From Candidatus Omnitrophota bacterium (GTDB taxonomy: Bacteria > Omnitrophota > Omnitrophia > JAHJGZ01), in the NCBI GenBank assembly GCA_018823795.1, contig JAHJGZ010000142.1:1-53614 (forward strand): DNA of 53,614 nt. Reading direction: 5' to 3'. Of this stretch, positions 26,477-37,500 are shown one piece after another. Below the pieces are notes generated by a model, which had not been told where the DNA came from, did not search any database, and was given only the letters and a program-made list of their open reading frames with translations. Position numbers and translations under genes: made by a program. The stretch's first letter is position 1, and each line of letters begins with the position of its first letter.

Positions 26477-26563
26477 CTAATGTAATGTGAGAGAATGAGT
26501 GAGACTACAGAGTACAATCTCAGTTAATAAATTCTTAATATTATTTGTGCTAACTTCTGCCAT
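26477..26563 (-). CDS. Possible 28-residue leader peptide upstream of arginine decarboxylase
   Basis: A short ATG-TAG frame lies entirely in the leader of the arginine decarboxylase gene, beginning about 7 nt after the predicted transcription start. It reads 'MAEVSTNNIKNLL' and so on, and has no arginine codons and no Shine-Dalgarno sequence. It could be a near-leaderless upstream frame that modulates the operon, or chance. The rest of 26461-26712 holds only the promoter. Confidence 0.25.
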   Translation of the reverse strand: MAEVSTNNIKNLLTEIVLCSLTHSLTLH

Positions 26564-26576
26564 GACAACAGGCGAC

Positions 26577-26604
26577 ATTATACCTGATTATCGTATTTTT
26601 TCAA
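26577..26604 (-). promoter_or_regulatory. Promoter of the arginine decarboxylase - agmatinase operon
   Basis: Minus-strand TTGAAA (26604-26599), a 16-bp spacer and a perfect TATAAT (26582-26577) predict a start near 26570 and a leader of about 110 nt. Confidence 0.75.
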
Positions 26605-26712
26605 TTGTTTTTGGTATTCCTTATTGCTGCTTTTAAAAAGTTGATTTTCTCATAAAAAGAACTATTAAATCCGCATACTCTGTATGGTAAAAATCATCCT
26701 TGAAAAGCTTTG

Positions 26713-27330
26713 CTATACGTTGGTGGGTGAAACAATCTGCTGTGTTTGACGGGTAATTTCTTCTCGCGTGCGTTTTCGTTCTCTTGATTGTTCATACGAG
26801 GGGATACAACCACAATAATCTTGCCGATAAAAATCAAGTTCCTTAGCCATTTTAACACTTATTTTAAAACCATCATGCTTCTTAAAATCGGATTGATAAA
26901 AATTAAGGTCATAATCTTCGGCGAGTTCTTTTCCTATACGATTAATAATCCCGCTTTTTTTATGAGGACTGACCGTCAGGGTCGTAGCAAACCACTGAAA
27001 ATCATGTTGCACCGCATATAACACAACATGATTGAGGCGCATCCGAAAACAAATTTCACACCGTGCTCCCCCTTCCGGCTCGTGTTTTAACCCCTCAGCA
27101 AAAAATTGCCAGCGATCTGGTTCGTAGTCACCTTCGATAAAATCAAGCCCTAAACTGCGCACATATCCTTCAATATCTAACCGACGTTTTAAATATTCTT
27201 CGAACGGATGAATGTTAGGATTATAATAATAAATAGTCGGAATAAACTCTCTCGCCATGACTTTAATGACATAGGACGAACAGGTCGCACAGCACACATG
27301 CAATAAAATTTTTTCTTTATGCTGTTTCAT
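26713..27330 (-). CDS. queH: Epoxyqueuosine reductase QueH
   Basis: QueH (DUF208) reduces epoxyqueuosine to queuosine in tRNA, replacing the cobalamin-dependent QueG. The 205-residue protein has 'LLHVCCATCSSY' with vicinal cysteines near residue 13. It also has 'YYNPNIHPFEEYLKR', the Cys pair in 'GARCEICFRMRL', 'TTLTVSPHKKSGIINRIG' and 'YRQDYCGCIPS'. These supply the cysteines for an iron-sulfur cluster and adjacent iron. It is monocistronic, with an operator-like palindrome in its promoter. No other queuosine genes are in the window. Confidence 0.94.
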   Translation of the reverse strand: MKQHKEKILLHVCCATCSSYVIKVMAREFIPTIYYYNPNIHPFEEYLKRRLDIEGYVRSLGLDFIEGDYEPDRWQFFAEGLKHEPEGGARCEICFRMRLNHVVLYAVQHDFQWFATTLTVSPHKKSGIINRIGKELAEDYDLNFYQSDFKKHDGFKISVKMAKELDFYRQDYCGCIPSYEQSRERKRTREEITRQTQQIVSPTNV

Positions 27331-27399
27331 AATTTATATTAAAAAGTGTGATGACTTTTTTTGTCTTTTTGGAAGGATCGCAAGCTGAATTTAAACGGC

Positions 27400-27441
27400 T
27401 ATTTATGAATGTATAATATCATAAATACACCGATTTTACAA
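27400..27441 (-). promoter_or_regulatory. queH promoter with an operator-like inverted repeat over the -10
   Basis: Minus-strand TTGTAA (27441-27436), a 17-bp spacer and TATTAT (27418-27413) form the promoter. A perfect 9-bp inverted repeat TATTTATGA...TCATAAATA (27400-27408 and 27419-27427) brackets the -10 with a 10-bp centre, in a position suited to a dimeric repressor. Confidence 0.5.
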
Positions 27442-27452
27442 TTAAAAATTAT

Positions 27453-27537
27453 CCGTTCATTGTAGAACGGTATTGTACTGTTTACTTCCTCTTCAACTGA
27501 TTTCATTACGTACAGGTACGCTCGGAAAAACGAGCGT
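27453..27537. other. Two small hairpins in the queH - glucosyltransferase gap
   Basis: CCGTTC/GAACGG (27453-27458 with 27465-27470) and ACGCTCG/CGAGCGT (27518-27524 with 27531-27537, GAAAAA loop) can each fold, but neither has a U-tract. The rest of the 27331-27697 gap contains the two divergent promoters and no gene. Confidence 0.4.
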
Positions 27538-27610
27538 TGTAAATTCATATATCGAGTCGTCTATGCGGCGTCCCCTGCCCTATTGACCACTTTATTGCTA
27601 TAAATTGTTA

Positions 27611-27639
27611 TTGAAGATAGGTGTGATTTGGGGTATAAT
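27611..27639 (+). promoter_or_regulatory. Promoter of the OpgH-like gene and HlyD-like gene
   Basis: TTGAAG (27611-27616), a 17-bp spacer and a perfect TATAAT (27634-27639) lie about 58 bp before the ATG at 27698. The presence of a good promoter argues that the interrupted gene is still transcribed. Confidence 0.7.
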
Positions 27640-27697
27640 ATATAAATTATTTTATAAAGTCTTTAAATGCTTATATCTAATAAACATAAGTTAATGT

Positions 27698-29383
27698 ATG
27701 CCTACTTCTGAAAGTACATCTCAACACACTAAAACATCACCAAAATTTCACTCGCGTCTTGTGAATAAACTTGCAAAGTCTTATTCATCTATGGCCTCCT
27801 TGTCACGCATCACGGTAAAATCTTTGACTACACGTACCTTTTTTGACACATACATAATATCTCCTTATGTTTTTTTGATTCTTCTAATTTCATTTACTAT
27901 CGTATTAACATATGGTTGCAGCCTATTCCTCGTATGGGAAAAAGGGAACCTTCTCTTCCCTTCATTATGGTTAACCGGATTCTCGTTTCTCATATTTGAT
28001 TTCACCTGCAATATTCATTGTGCTTTTTTCTATCCCCTCACAAAACCGCTTATTTGCAATGAGGTCATCCTCCATGAGCCCCCTCCGTGTGCAATTATCT
28101 ATCCTATCCGTAATGAACCGGTAGGACTCTATGAGCGCTTAGCATATACCCTGGAAAACAATAACGGCCAAAATGTGACACTCTGGTTTTTAAGTGACTC
28201 CGCCACCGACTATTTTGAATATTAAAACACGGTTGTTAATAAATTGCGTACACGATTTGGTAAAGAAAAAATTCGTTATCGCCATCGTCCCTATCCTGAA
28301 GATGCGAAACCGGGAAACATCAAAGAATGGCTCATCCATCATCACCAGGAATACACCTTTTTTTTTGTGTGCGATGCCGATTCTATGATCCCCAAAGGCG
28401 CACTTCTGAAATTGCTCCAAAAAGGGGAACATCCTGACAATGCTCACGTCGCTATTTTTCAAACACGCATTGAAATCGCTCATGCAAAAACATTATTCAG
28501 CAAATATCAAGCACTGTCGGCCCGAACATCTCAAAAACTCTATACAGATGTGAAACAAAGATTTTTTCGAACCGCACTCTCATTTGGACATGGCAATCTC
28601 ATTCGTACAAATGCATTTTTACGTATACAGGTCCCGAAAGGTGTTCTGAGTCATGATATTTGGGATATGGCACTGCTCAATCAACTCGGTTATAAAACGG
28701 TCTATTGTCCGGATGTCGTAAGTTTTGAAGAAGCCCCAAACAATTATCTTGAAATGAGAATTCGGGATAGACGGTGGATCAAAGGAAATTTTCAATCTGC
28801 CCCTCTGCTCCTGAAAAAGGGGCTTTCACTCGGAACACGATTTTATCTGAGCTATGGTTTATTTATGTATCTGTGCCAACCGATAGTACTCTGTTGGATT
28901 GTATTGAATCTGATGGGCAATTCTTCTCTCTGGGGACAATTTTTATATTTTAAACCCATTATTAATACCGGTATGCATCCTCTGTACATTGAAATGTCTA
29001 CCTGTACCATAATCATCCTTTCGCTGGTTTTTTTACATAAGTTCGTCCTTTGTAAAACACTCCGCGATTGTTCGTTGATAATGAAGGAAACAATCTTTTC
29101 TACACTCTTAAGTTTAAACAATATAATCTACCATACGATTGACATTCTAATCATTAGTTTTCAGACAATACGGTGGGTACCAATGAAAAAAAATCCCTAT
29201 GCGACATTAACTTTTATAAAAGCAACACGGCAGATGTGGCCAGGCACGCTTTTTGGCATTGCGGTCGTGTATTTTATTATGAATTATTGTCCGCATATTG
29301 CTTTGTTAATAGTACCTATTGTGATCATTTTTAGTTTGAGTATCCCCATTATGTATATAACATCGCTCCCATTGTCACGATAA
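27698..29383 (+). pseudogene. OpgH/MdoH-like membrane glucosyltransferase interrupted by one in-frame TAA
   Basis: Codons 27698-28222 encode two N-terminal membrane segments and the start of a GT2 domain ('AIIYPIRNEPVGLYERL', 'WFLSDSA'). A TAA at 28223-28225 stops it. The same reading frame then continues with no shift to 29383, giving the rest of the catalytic domain ('VCDADSMIPKG', 'LSHDIWDMALLNQLGY', 'EEAPNNYL', 'RDRRWIKGN') and several membrane helices. The joined product would be about 561 residues. The motif order is that of OpgH, which makes the beta-1,2-linked backbone of osmoregulated glucans. It could be a recent nonsense mutation, a sequencing error, or readthrough. A TTG at 28244 could restart translation but has no ribosome-binding site. 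An HlyD-like gene follows after 21 nt. Confidence 0.8.
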
Positions 29384-29404
29384 GCGTACGAAGGATTGTC
29401 GATC

Positions 29405-30382
29405 ATGAATAAAAATACGATCATTCCCGAATTAAAACGTGAAATCGATCAGGAAGAAAAAATACCTAATATTATTATTCAAGACAGAGAAAAAAATAGT
29501 CTTTGGAAACCGCTACGCCTCTTTCTTATTCCTCTGGCTATCTGCCTGTTTTTTGTGGCCATTATAAAGATCGATTTCCCGGTCAGTGGAATCTCACAAG
29601 TTGTTCCCTCACAACTACTTACAGTCGAAGCATTAGAATCGGGCATCATGGAAAATGTTTTTTTTGCGAGCGGTGAAAAAGTTGAGCACAATGAAGTCAT
29701 TGCAATGTTACACAATTACGATCTCATGCGGGAATTACAAGAGACAAAGCTTCAGATAGATATGGTGAGAAAAAAGCTGCTCCAACTGGATCGAAAAAGA
29801 AATTATCTGCGTCTGACGGTTGATAATCATACCGAATTGTATAATAACGAAATTATTGCGCGTTCTGAGCTTGAAAAAATAAAATTAGAATATGCTCACG
29901 AATTACAAGAATATGATATTTATAAAGATGAAATGGAAACGTTACGCAATAAAACAAATTATCTTCAAGAGGCGTTGGGGCATATGAATATTCTGGCACC
30001 CATTTCGGGAATTTTACTGACCAAAATTGAAAACAAACAAGGGACGTTTGTCAAAAGAGGGGATATTATTTGTCAAATAGGAAACATGAACGACTTTTTA
30101 TTAGAGCTGCCTATTAATGAAAAGTTTATCGATAATTTTTCTGTCGGAGAGAAAGCAACCATCCGTTTTTCTGCCTACGCGCATAAACCGGTCAATGGCA
30201 CAGTCATTAAAATACAGCATACGGCGTGGGAAAAACTCAAAAAAGTATTAGTAAAAGAAAATGTAATTACCGTCATTATTAAACCAGATGACATGTCACT
30301 GCCGGTAAAACCCGGTATGAGTGCTCATGTCAAAATTCATAGCGGTCACGTCAGATTTCGTTGGATGCAGTCAGCTACGTGA
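29405..30382 (+). CDS. HlyD/EmrA-type membrane fusion (adaptor) protein
   Basis: The 325-residue periplasmic adaptor has a single membrane anchor near residues 40-58. It then has a lipoyl-like half ('VEALESGIMENVFFASGEKV'), a coiled-coil hairpin around residues 100-190, and the second lipoyl half plus beta-barrel ('LAPISGILLTKIENKQGTFV', 'VGEKATIRFSA'). Such proteins link an inner-membrane exporter to a TolC channel. The ATG at 29405 is preferred, with AAGGA 9 nt upstream; a TTG at 29396 also fits the frame. It follows the OpgH-like gene, and the TolC-like gene meets it tail to tail. No inner-membrane pump or ATPase gene is nearby. Confidence 0.85.
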   Translation: MNKNTIIPELKREIDQEEKIPNIIIQDREKNSLWKPLRLFLIPLAICLFFVAIIKIDFPVSGISQVVPSQLLTVEALESGIMENVFFASGEKVEHNEVIAMLHNYDLMRELQETKLQIDMVRKKLLQLDRKRNYLRLTVDNHTELYNNEIIARSELEKIKLEYAHELQEYDIYKDEMETLRNKTNYLQEALGHMNILAPISGILLTKIENKQGTFVKRGDIICQIGNMNDFLLELPINEKFIDNFSVGEKATIRFSAYAHKPVNGTVIKIQHTAWEKLKKVLVKENVITVIIKPDDMSLPVKPGMSAHVKIHSGHVRFRWMQSAT

Positions 30383-30397
30383 GGGGGAGAGCAATAA

Positions 30398-31507
30398 TCA
30401 CTTTTTTTGGGCAATAATTATTTTTCTGTGTATTTCACAAAAGGCATGTTTTGCATCGGTAACCGTATCATGATAGTCGTGCAATAATACAATCCGCTTT
30501 TCCTGTACCTCTGAAAGAGTCCCTAACGCTTCGAGCACTTCATCGCTTGATGCAAGTGAGTTCTTAAAACGTATTTCTTGAAAGGCAAAGACATCGGTTG
30601 CTTTCCCTATAATATCTTCTATAATTTCAATTTGACTGCTTATGTAGGCAATACGCGTATAGAACTTTCTAAAACGCACTGTTTCTTCTCTGGATAAATA
30701 CGAGTCATGCGTATGACTGTCGATTGCTTCATCGGCAGGAGAAAATAATCCCTTATTGTTGAGGCCATCGATCAACCATGCCTGAAAGCTTTCTTTTGAA
30801 AACGTGATAGCAGATAACGGCTCTACAGAAACTTCAGTAGGTGTCGTCTGACCTATCATCGTATTAAAAAGGATGGTATGTTGCTTATATTCACTCTGCA
30901 ATGCGATAAGTTGTAATTCTGCTTTCTGTAATGTAATCTCAACTTTCAAGAGGTCAACTTTTGCAAGTAACCCTTTATCAAACAGGGTTTGCATGCTTTC
31001 ATAGAAAGAATACAACCGTTTGAGAAACTTCTGGCGAAGACTAATGAGTGTTTGTAATTTTGATTGTATATAATACTCTTTGGTTATGGTGTGTTTGACG
31101 TCATTCGTGATATCAGTGCATTCTCTTTTTATGTTGGTATAGGTGTTGAGATGTGTACGGTAATCACTCATATCAAGCTCTTTTTGATCTGTCCCTCCCG
31201 CTACCGGATACGGAAGATCTACATATTCGAACGCAGAGCCTGATGCCGTTTGCTCTTGAACGTGAGAAGATTCCGGGGAGGGCATCATGTTCTGATACTG
31301 TACTAATTCGGCGTGGGATTTTTCCAACGCTACCTGTGCATCAAGGATTTCAGCACTATTTTTCAGTGCTCGTTGTATGCTTTCATTAAGAGTTAAACGA
31401 GAAGCATGGAGCGGAAAGAGATCGGTTGCTGAAAATAAAGCGGACGCTACACAGAATATGCCAAGGAAACAAAATAATAAAATTTTCAGTCTATTGTAAT
31501 AATCCAT
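30398..31507 (-). CDS. TolC-like outer-membrane efflux/export protein
   Basis: The 369-residue product begins at the ATG at 31507 with a signal peptide (about residues 1-27). It then reads 'LTLNESIQRALKNS', the typical opening of OEP-family proteins, and alternating long coiled-coil helices, including 'LLAKVDLLKVEITLQKAELQ'. The open frame reaches 31705, but that extension overlaps the upstream gene and is not signal-like. It is short for TolC (usually about 420-480). It starts 16 nt after the 2032-residue protein gene, so it is cotranscribed with it. It probably forms the outer-membrane channel for the HlyD-like adaptor encoded tail to tail. Confidence 0.8.
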   Translation of the reverse strand: MDYYNRLKILLFCFLGIFCVASALFSATDLFPLHASRLTLNESIQRALKNSAEILDAQVALEKSHAELVQYQNMMPSPESSHVQEQTASGSAFEYVDLPYPVAGGTDQKELDMSDYRTHLNTYTNIKRECTDITNDVKHTITKEYYIQSKLQTLISLRQKFLKRLYSFYESMQTLFDKGLLAKVDLLKVEITLQKAELQLIALQSEYKQHTILFNTMIGQTTPTEVSVEPLSAITFSKESFQAWLIDGLNNKGLFSPADEAIDSHTHDSYLSREETVRFRKFYTRIAYISSQIEIIEDIIGKATDVFAFQEIRFKNSLASSDEVLEALGTLSEVQEKRIVLLHDYHDTVTDAKHAFCEIHRKIIIAQKK

Positions 31508-31523
31508 TAATAATAAACGATGA

Positions 31524-34500
31524 TTATGCCGCTGTCTGAATTTGACGCATGAGAACCGCTTCAGTAAGCGCCCCTTTAATAGACTGCATAACCGTATTAA
31601 ACGCCTCATTAAGATTGTTGCCAAAGTTAGCAATATGATTAACGTTAAGCTCCCACACCTTTCCTCTTTTAATAAACAGGCGATTGACTCCTTCATGATG
31701 TTCAAGAGTTTGAGGAGCTAATGTAAAGACAAAAGGAAGCAGTAAGAGTTCCGGAGAAATATCGGTCAATTTTTTTTCCTTAAGTCGACGAGAAGCATTT
31801 TCTGTTGAAAAAAGAAGAAGGTTATCTGAAAAAAAGAGTTTTTCAAATTCCCTCTTATCTGATGAAATAACACGCACGTGAGGTACAAAACAGCTAATAT
31901 AACCGACCGCTTCATTTAAACTTTGTACCATTTCTATTCTTTCCTCTTTAAGGTCACCATCGACGACAGAAATTTTATATAACACCTCATCGTATTGCTT
32001 TTTTGCTTTCGTCAGGAGTTGATTCGATTCACGACGTACAATATAGAGAGACCGTTTCTTATGTATAAGCGTTTTTATTATTTCAGGGACAAGTATTCCT
32101 GAAGGATTATACAGAACAACCGCACAATCACTCTCTTGTTCAAAATACGCTTTTATTAGATCGTTATTGGCTGCCATGAGAAGAGCATTATTCGCCGTTT
32201 CTATTCGATTATCAAAGGTCCCTGCCCTAAAATGCTTCTTTTCAATATCTAAGATGACTTTTGCAAACTGTTTTGTATCCAGAGCAACCTTTTCATCGCC
32301 ATGAGCCATTCGTGCTATCGGCATGACTGTTTGTATCTGTTTTTCAATCGCAGAACCTTCAACGATACTAAAATGAACCAACAGGCGACGTAATCGTTGC
32401 AATGCAAGATGCTTTTCCGTTTTCAAGAAGGTAACCATTTCATGTAACGTTGTACCAAGGGGCACATTTCTCTCTGTATCGATACGATAACTTTCAGTAA
32501 AAATGTAGCGCATCTCAATAACAGCAGCAATAATATCCTCTTCGTGTTTGGTAAATCCTTTATCGTAGAGGATATGATGAATTTGTTCATGGACAAGGGC
32601 ACCTTCAAGTACAAGCTTATTTTTAGTCGCCAGAGGAGAAATATGGACAACGCCTTGTGAATATAAACCAAGCTTACTAATTGCTGTATCCAAACAAGCA
32701 AATGCAAGACTGTCGAAATAACCAACAGAATGCGTATTTTGAAATATTTGTTTCCTACGTTCAACCCCTTTTTGAAATGCTGCTTTTACCACCGGATCTT
32801 GATCCATGGTATGTAATCCAAAAAAACGTTCAACAGTAATAAGACTCTCCTGAGGCTCCTTTTTATCAAATGGTTGTTTTACTTTTTCTTCTTTTGGTTC
32901 TGGCAGTACTTGCTCGACCACATCCTCAGGTATTTCTTCTCCATCTGCACGTCCTGTATCCGACTCAATTTCATTTTTTTTTCGACCATTGGTTAAACTT
33001 TTGTAAATAATAGATACGACAGCTGCTGCCATACTGAATACACCGGCAAGAATCAATACGTGTTTCGTGAAAGGATCCATTGTCGCTGTTCCATTAGATG
33101 CGAACAAATCGAACGGCCGCACTATAAACATAAAAACTGTAAGCGCACCTAAAGAAACAAATGTGTATAAAATTTGTTTGATTTTTTCTTTAACGACATC
33201 GATATATTTGTTATCGGTTATTTTCTTCTTTAATGAAGAAGTAAATGAATAAAAAGCTTGTATGATTTCTTTTTTATTTTTTTTAATTTCTCGGATAGTA
33301 TCCCTGACTTTTCTTATTAATATAGTAGAGCCTATAATCGTTCCAAGCACTAATGCACTAGCAACTATAGTTTTTTCTAAACGGTACTCAGCAATGCCAA
33401 TACCAATTAATGCACAAATCGAAAGCACAACGAACATGATGATGCCGTCAGAAGCACTACTATAGATTTCTTTTCTCTTATCTTCCGGTGGAACATGGTT
33501 AGACCAGTCACCGATACGCGCTATCATGATAACCCCTACGAAAACTGCAAAGACCATAAAGGGAAATGGTGAAAAAGCAATAGAAAGTGCTCCGCTATTC
33601 TGAGCAGGCCATACTCTGTTTGCAATAAGGAAAATTGCGCCTCCACATAAAAATAAAACAAGAAAAAACATTTTAAGTTTGAATATCTTAAATGGCAAAC
33701 TCCTGCCAAGCCATTCCCGAGAAGATATCCCTTTTAACTCATAAGCCTTAATTGTCTTCACAATAAAACGGATGGTCTTTTTATGTAAGGGGTTTTCCTT
33801 TTGCCATGCATGAGACCTCAGTATCTTTATAGCTGCGTCATCATCTATGTGGCTACGCACGAGCTTTTGAGTAATATCTGAAATTGTTTTTTGAATCACG
33901 CTTTTTTCTGTTTTCTTAAAAACTGCTTCCATTATTTCTATACCAGCACTTCGAATATGTACCGTCTTCCGCGGATCAACAACTATAGCAACCAAGGCAG
34001 GTAATTCAGGTACTATCTTCTCACCAAATGCAATCAACTGTTTTTTAATCTGTAAAGTCTTGTCATGCAATACGGTATCCGCTAAATCTTTTATATCTTT
34101 GATTATCTGCATCTCATCGGTCAATGCGCCAACATCGTTTAATACATCATACACAATACGGCGAACCCGTTCATGATTATCGCGTAACCCTCGGGCAGCA
34201 AGAGGGACTGTCTCAGAATTGAGCACTTTCGGTAAAGCTTTCTGCGCAGAGTCCCATACAAAAGCAACATCATCTTTCAGAGCTGAAACAAGATACGGCA
34301 TCGCTATTATTCGGTCTTCCCTTTGCGTCTCTCCCAATATTTTAACTGCATGTTGACGAACCAAATAAGGTTGTCCCCTTATCATTCCACCGATGCTCAC
34401 AATATCACTGCTTTTCTCTAATGCCGCAAGTCGGTCAAGCCCCGTTTTCACTCGCTCACTATTTTTGCCTTCACTGACTTGTATGATGGTAACACCTAAT

Positions 34501-37500
34501 GGTTTCGCCGAATTTCTTTTTGGTAAAAACAACGCCTTGCGAGCCTTGTTAGAAACACGCAGATCCGGATCATGTAATGCTTTTTTTATATACGGTTCAT
34601 ATTCTGCAGCATGATACCCAAGTGATTGTACTACCCGTACACGAACCTGCCAATCTGAATGATCTTGAAAAAGAAGGATATAATCATACTGTCCCCTATC
34701 AATGAGTTCCCCAATAATACTTTGTGCATCATCCTTCGGCATACGGTCTAAATCAGAATGTTTTAAACAGGCAAAAATACAATCAAAAAGCTCTTGACTC
34801 CATTTTTCTTTAAGAAGACCGAACAACTTCAGAATAATAGTACCCATTGCGTCAATGGGAATTTGTTCAATAGGTGTATTTACATAGTCTTTCCAAATGG
34901 GAGGACCTCCGCTTCTAACGACCAGTTGAGAAGCAGTCGGCATGAGCCCTGTTTCTACATTCATATACATATTAACAATGAAAGCGAAGACAACGAGCCA
35001 AAATGGTACCAATGATGTTACGACATTTTCAGTTGTCTGAGGTGAAAATGCAGCTGCAGAGACTGCAGCAAGAAAAATGGTAACCAGAACCGCCAAACCA
35101 ATCATCACTGGCATGGGAATTTTTCCTGCCTCACTGGAAATCTCTGCCTCGCGTGTTTGTTGTCTTCCATTGATAAACTGCTTAATAGTCTCTCGTGTCC
35201 GGAATGTGTTGGCCTTTTCTTCAGAATCCCAGCGCCATTCATTGGCACGATCACCTGCTTTTTGTAAGGCTAAAAAAAACCGCTGTAATTTTTCTCCGTC
35301 CCATATCGGTTTAAATTTAAATAATTCTAATAATGGCCGGTGAATGAGAAGTTTTTTAGTCAATTGATTTAATAGACCAATATTGAGGATCTGCATCCGA
35401 ACATCCTCATTCCACAAAAGGGAATGTTCCAATAAATCGTTAAATGCCTTAAACGAATCTATCGGATCGTGATAAAAAGGACGTAATGTGCCACCAGGAT
35501 AGGTATCAAAACGCAGCTCAAAGTCCTTGCCGGCTTTTCCTATTTCTTCATCCCGAAACACACCACTCTTATGCAACCGAGTCAAAAACTTTTTACCCGC
35601 CTCACGCTTGCGATTTCGTACGATGCCCGCTTTACTCAAAAGTGATGGAATGTCATACCACATTGTTTGATCGACCCCGATGTCTTTCAAGAGAGAGCTG
35701 ATTGTCTCCTCATTAACAACATCCCCTTCCTTTTGAAGTTTTGCCATTCGTTTTTGTGCTGCAACTTTGAGGGATTGTTTCTTCTGTAATAGCACAAGAA
35801 CCGTTTCTTCGATGCGGAGCTGATATAATACTGACAACGTTCGCTCGCTACGAACATGCGCAAGACCTACCTTCTTCTCCACCAACGCACGTGTTGAATC
35901 ATTCGATAATACACCGTACAACAATCCTTGAGCCTCAACTATTTGTTCCTGCACCGTTACGAGCTCATTGAGATCGACTATGTTTTCGTGTTGCTCGCGC
36001 ACCATTTTTAACAGTTCTTTCAGACGGGCAATCTTTGCTGCATGGTCTTCCCCCTCAAGAGCCTGTATTTCAGTAATAGAGTCATCCACGGTACGAACAA
36101 ATGATTTAATAGACCGGTCTCCATGAGCAATCTTCTTAAGCAATGCTGCTATTTTGCGATGTGCTGTCTGCTGAATGTTTTCTTCCCGTCTTGCGGCAAT
36201 TTCAGATTCAAGTTGCGCTTCTTTACTATTTAAAAGAACGGCTAATTCTTTGGGGGCCGGTTCTTCCTTTTTTGACCGTATAATACTTGTTACTATTAAG
36301 AACACGCTAAGCAAGAGAAAAGCCGCGCCTACATATATATACACATCTAAGGGTATTGTATTTAATAAAACCTTTGCGTTGGATGTGATTTTGACGGCTG
36401 CATCATGGATTAATTTGTACCTTTTCAGATTTACTGTATTCGATACGATACCAACGAATCCTGCTAAAAAAAGGATAATGGCGAGCATCCGCAGAACAAT
36501 TGAACCAGTCTCATTGGTGAATTTTGAATCAGACGTTTTTTCGATTGAATCCTTATCCACAACGATAGGGAAAAGATCGATATTTTTATGATCAAGAACA
36601 CGCAGGTATGCCCGGACCGTCTCGGTGCGCTGAGAATGGGTAAGAAATGCTGCCCGTTCTTCATCTAACACGTCATCTTTATATCTATCAAATAACGCTT
36701 CTTCCAAATTTTTCATTTGCCACGCTATTTCAAAAAGAAACCGTTCACTTTTTGACACTTCTTCAAACGAAGGAGCGTAAGTAAAACGAATACATTTCTC
36801 TGTTTTCGGCATAGAGGCCCGCGTTATAATTTTTGCACGTCGAATAACAAAAGGATTTTGAACAACGATTACTTTTTTCAGTTCATCAAGAGGGATATCG
36901 CGCCGCTTCAGCTCATTTTTCAAGTACTGAAAATTTTTTTTAAAGTCTGTAGACCCCGTTTTTACCTTTTCTTCCTCTTTCGGTATAATAATATCTTGGG
37001 CCGCAACCCCCTGCTCTATCATAATACGCCGATAGACCACTGCTTCTGTTTCCTCTCCTCTGCCACCTCCTACAATGATTAACCTTTTAATGTTCTTCTT
37101 ATGCTCTCGATACAATTGAGCAGCAGCAATAGGAACCTGCATATCCCCGCTGCCAAAAATAATCATTGCATCATACGTATCATCACTCATATCATCAATA
37201 ACAGGTAAATAGTCTAGTATATCTTTACTTGCTGAGAGTGCCGCCTCATATGCCTCCGTGGTCAATTTTGCTTCTAACGTATAATCGTCGTGTTGGTGAA
37301 TCTTTTCCTCGTACAGATCGTCGTCCTGCGGTATTCCCTGCTGTTCAAGGTGCTGTGTACGAATACTGTGACCTGACGCATCCTTCTCTAAGAAACCTAA
37401 AGCCATTGAAGCAGCTTTTTGGGAATCGTCGGCTTGAGTAATAATTTTATTAAGACTGGCAATGACTTCAGAAAGCGGTCGCGGTGCAAGGTCACGTGCA

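Noticed and set aside
28190-28260. Frameshift in the OpgH-like gene
   Set aside because: The distance between the two open segments is a multiple of three, so only an in-frame TAA separates them.
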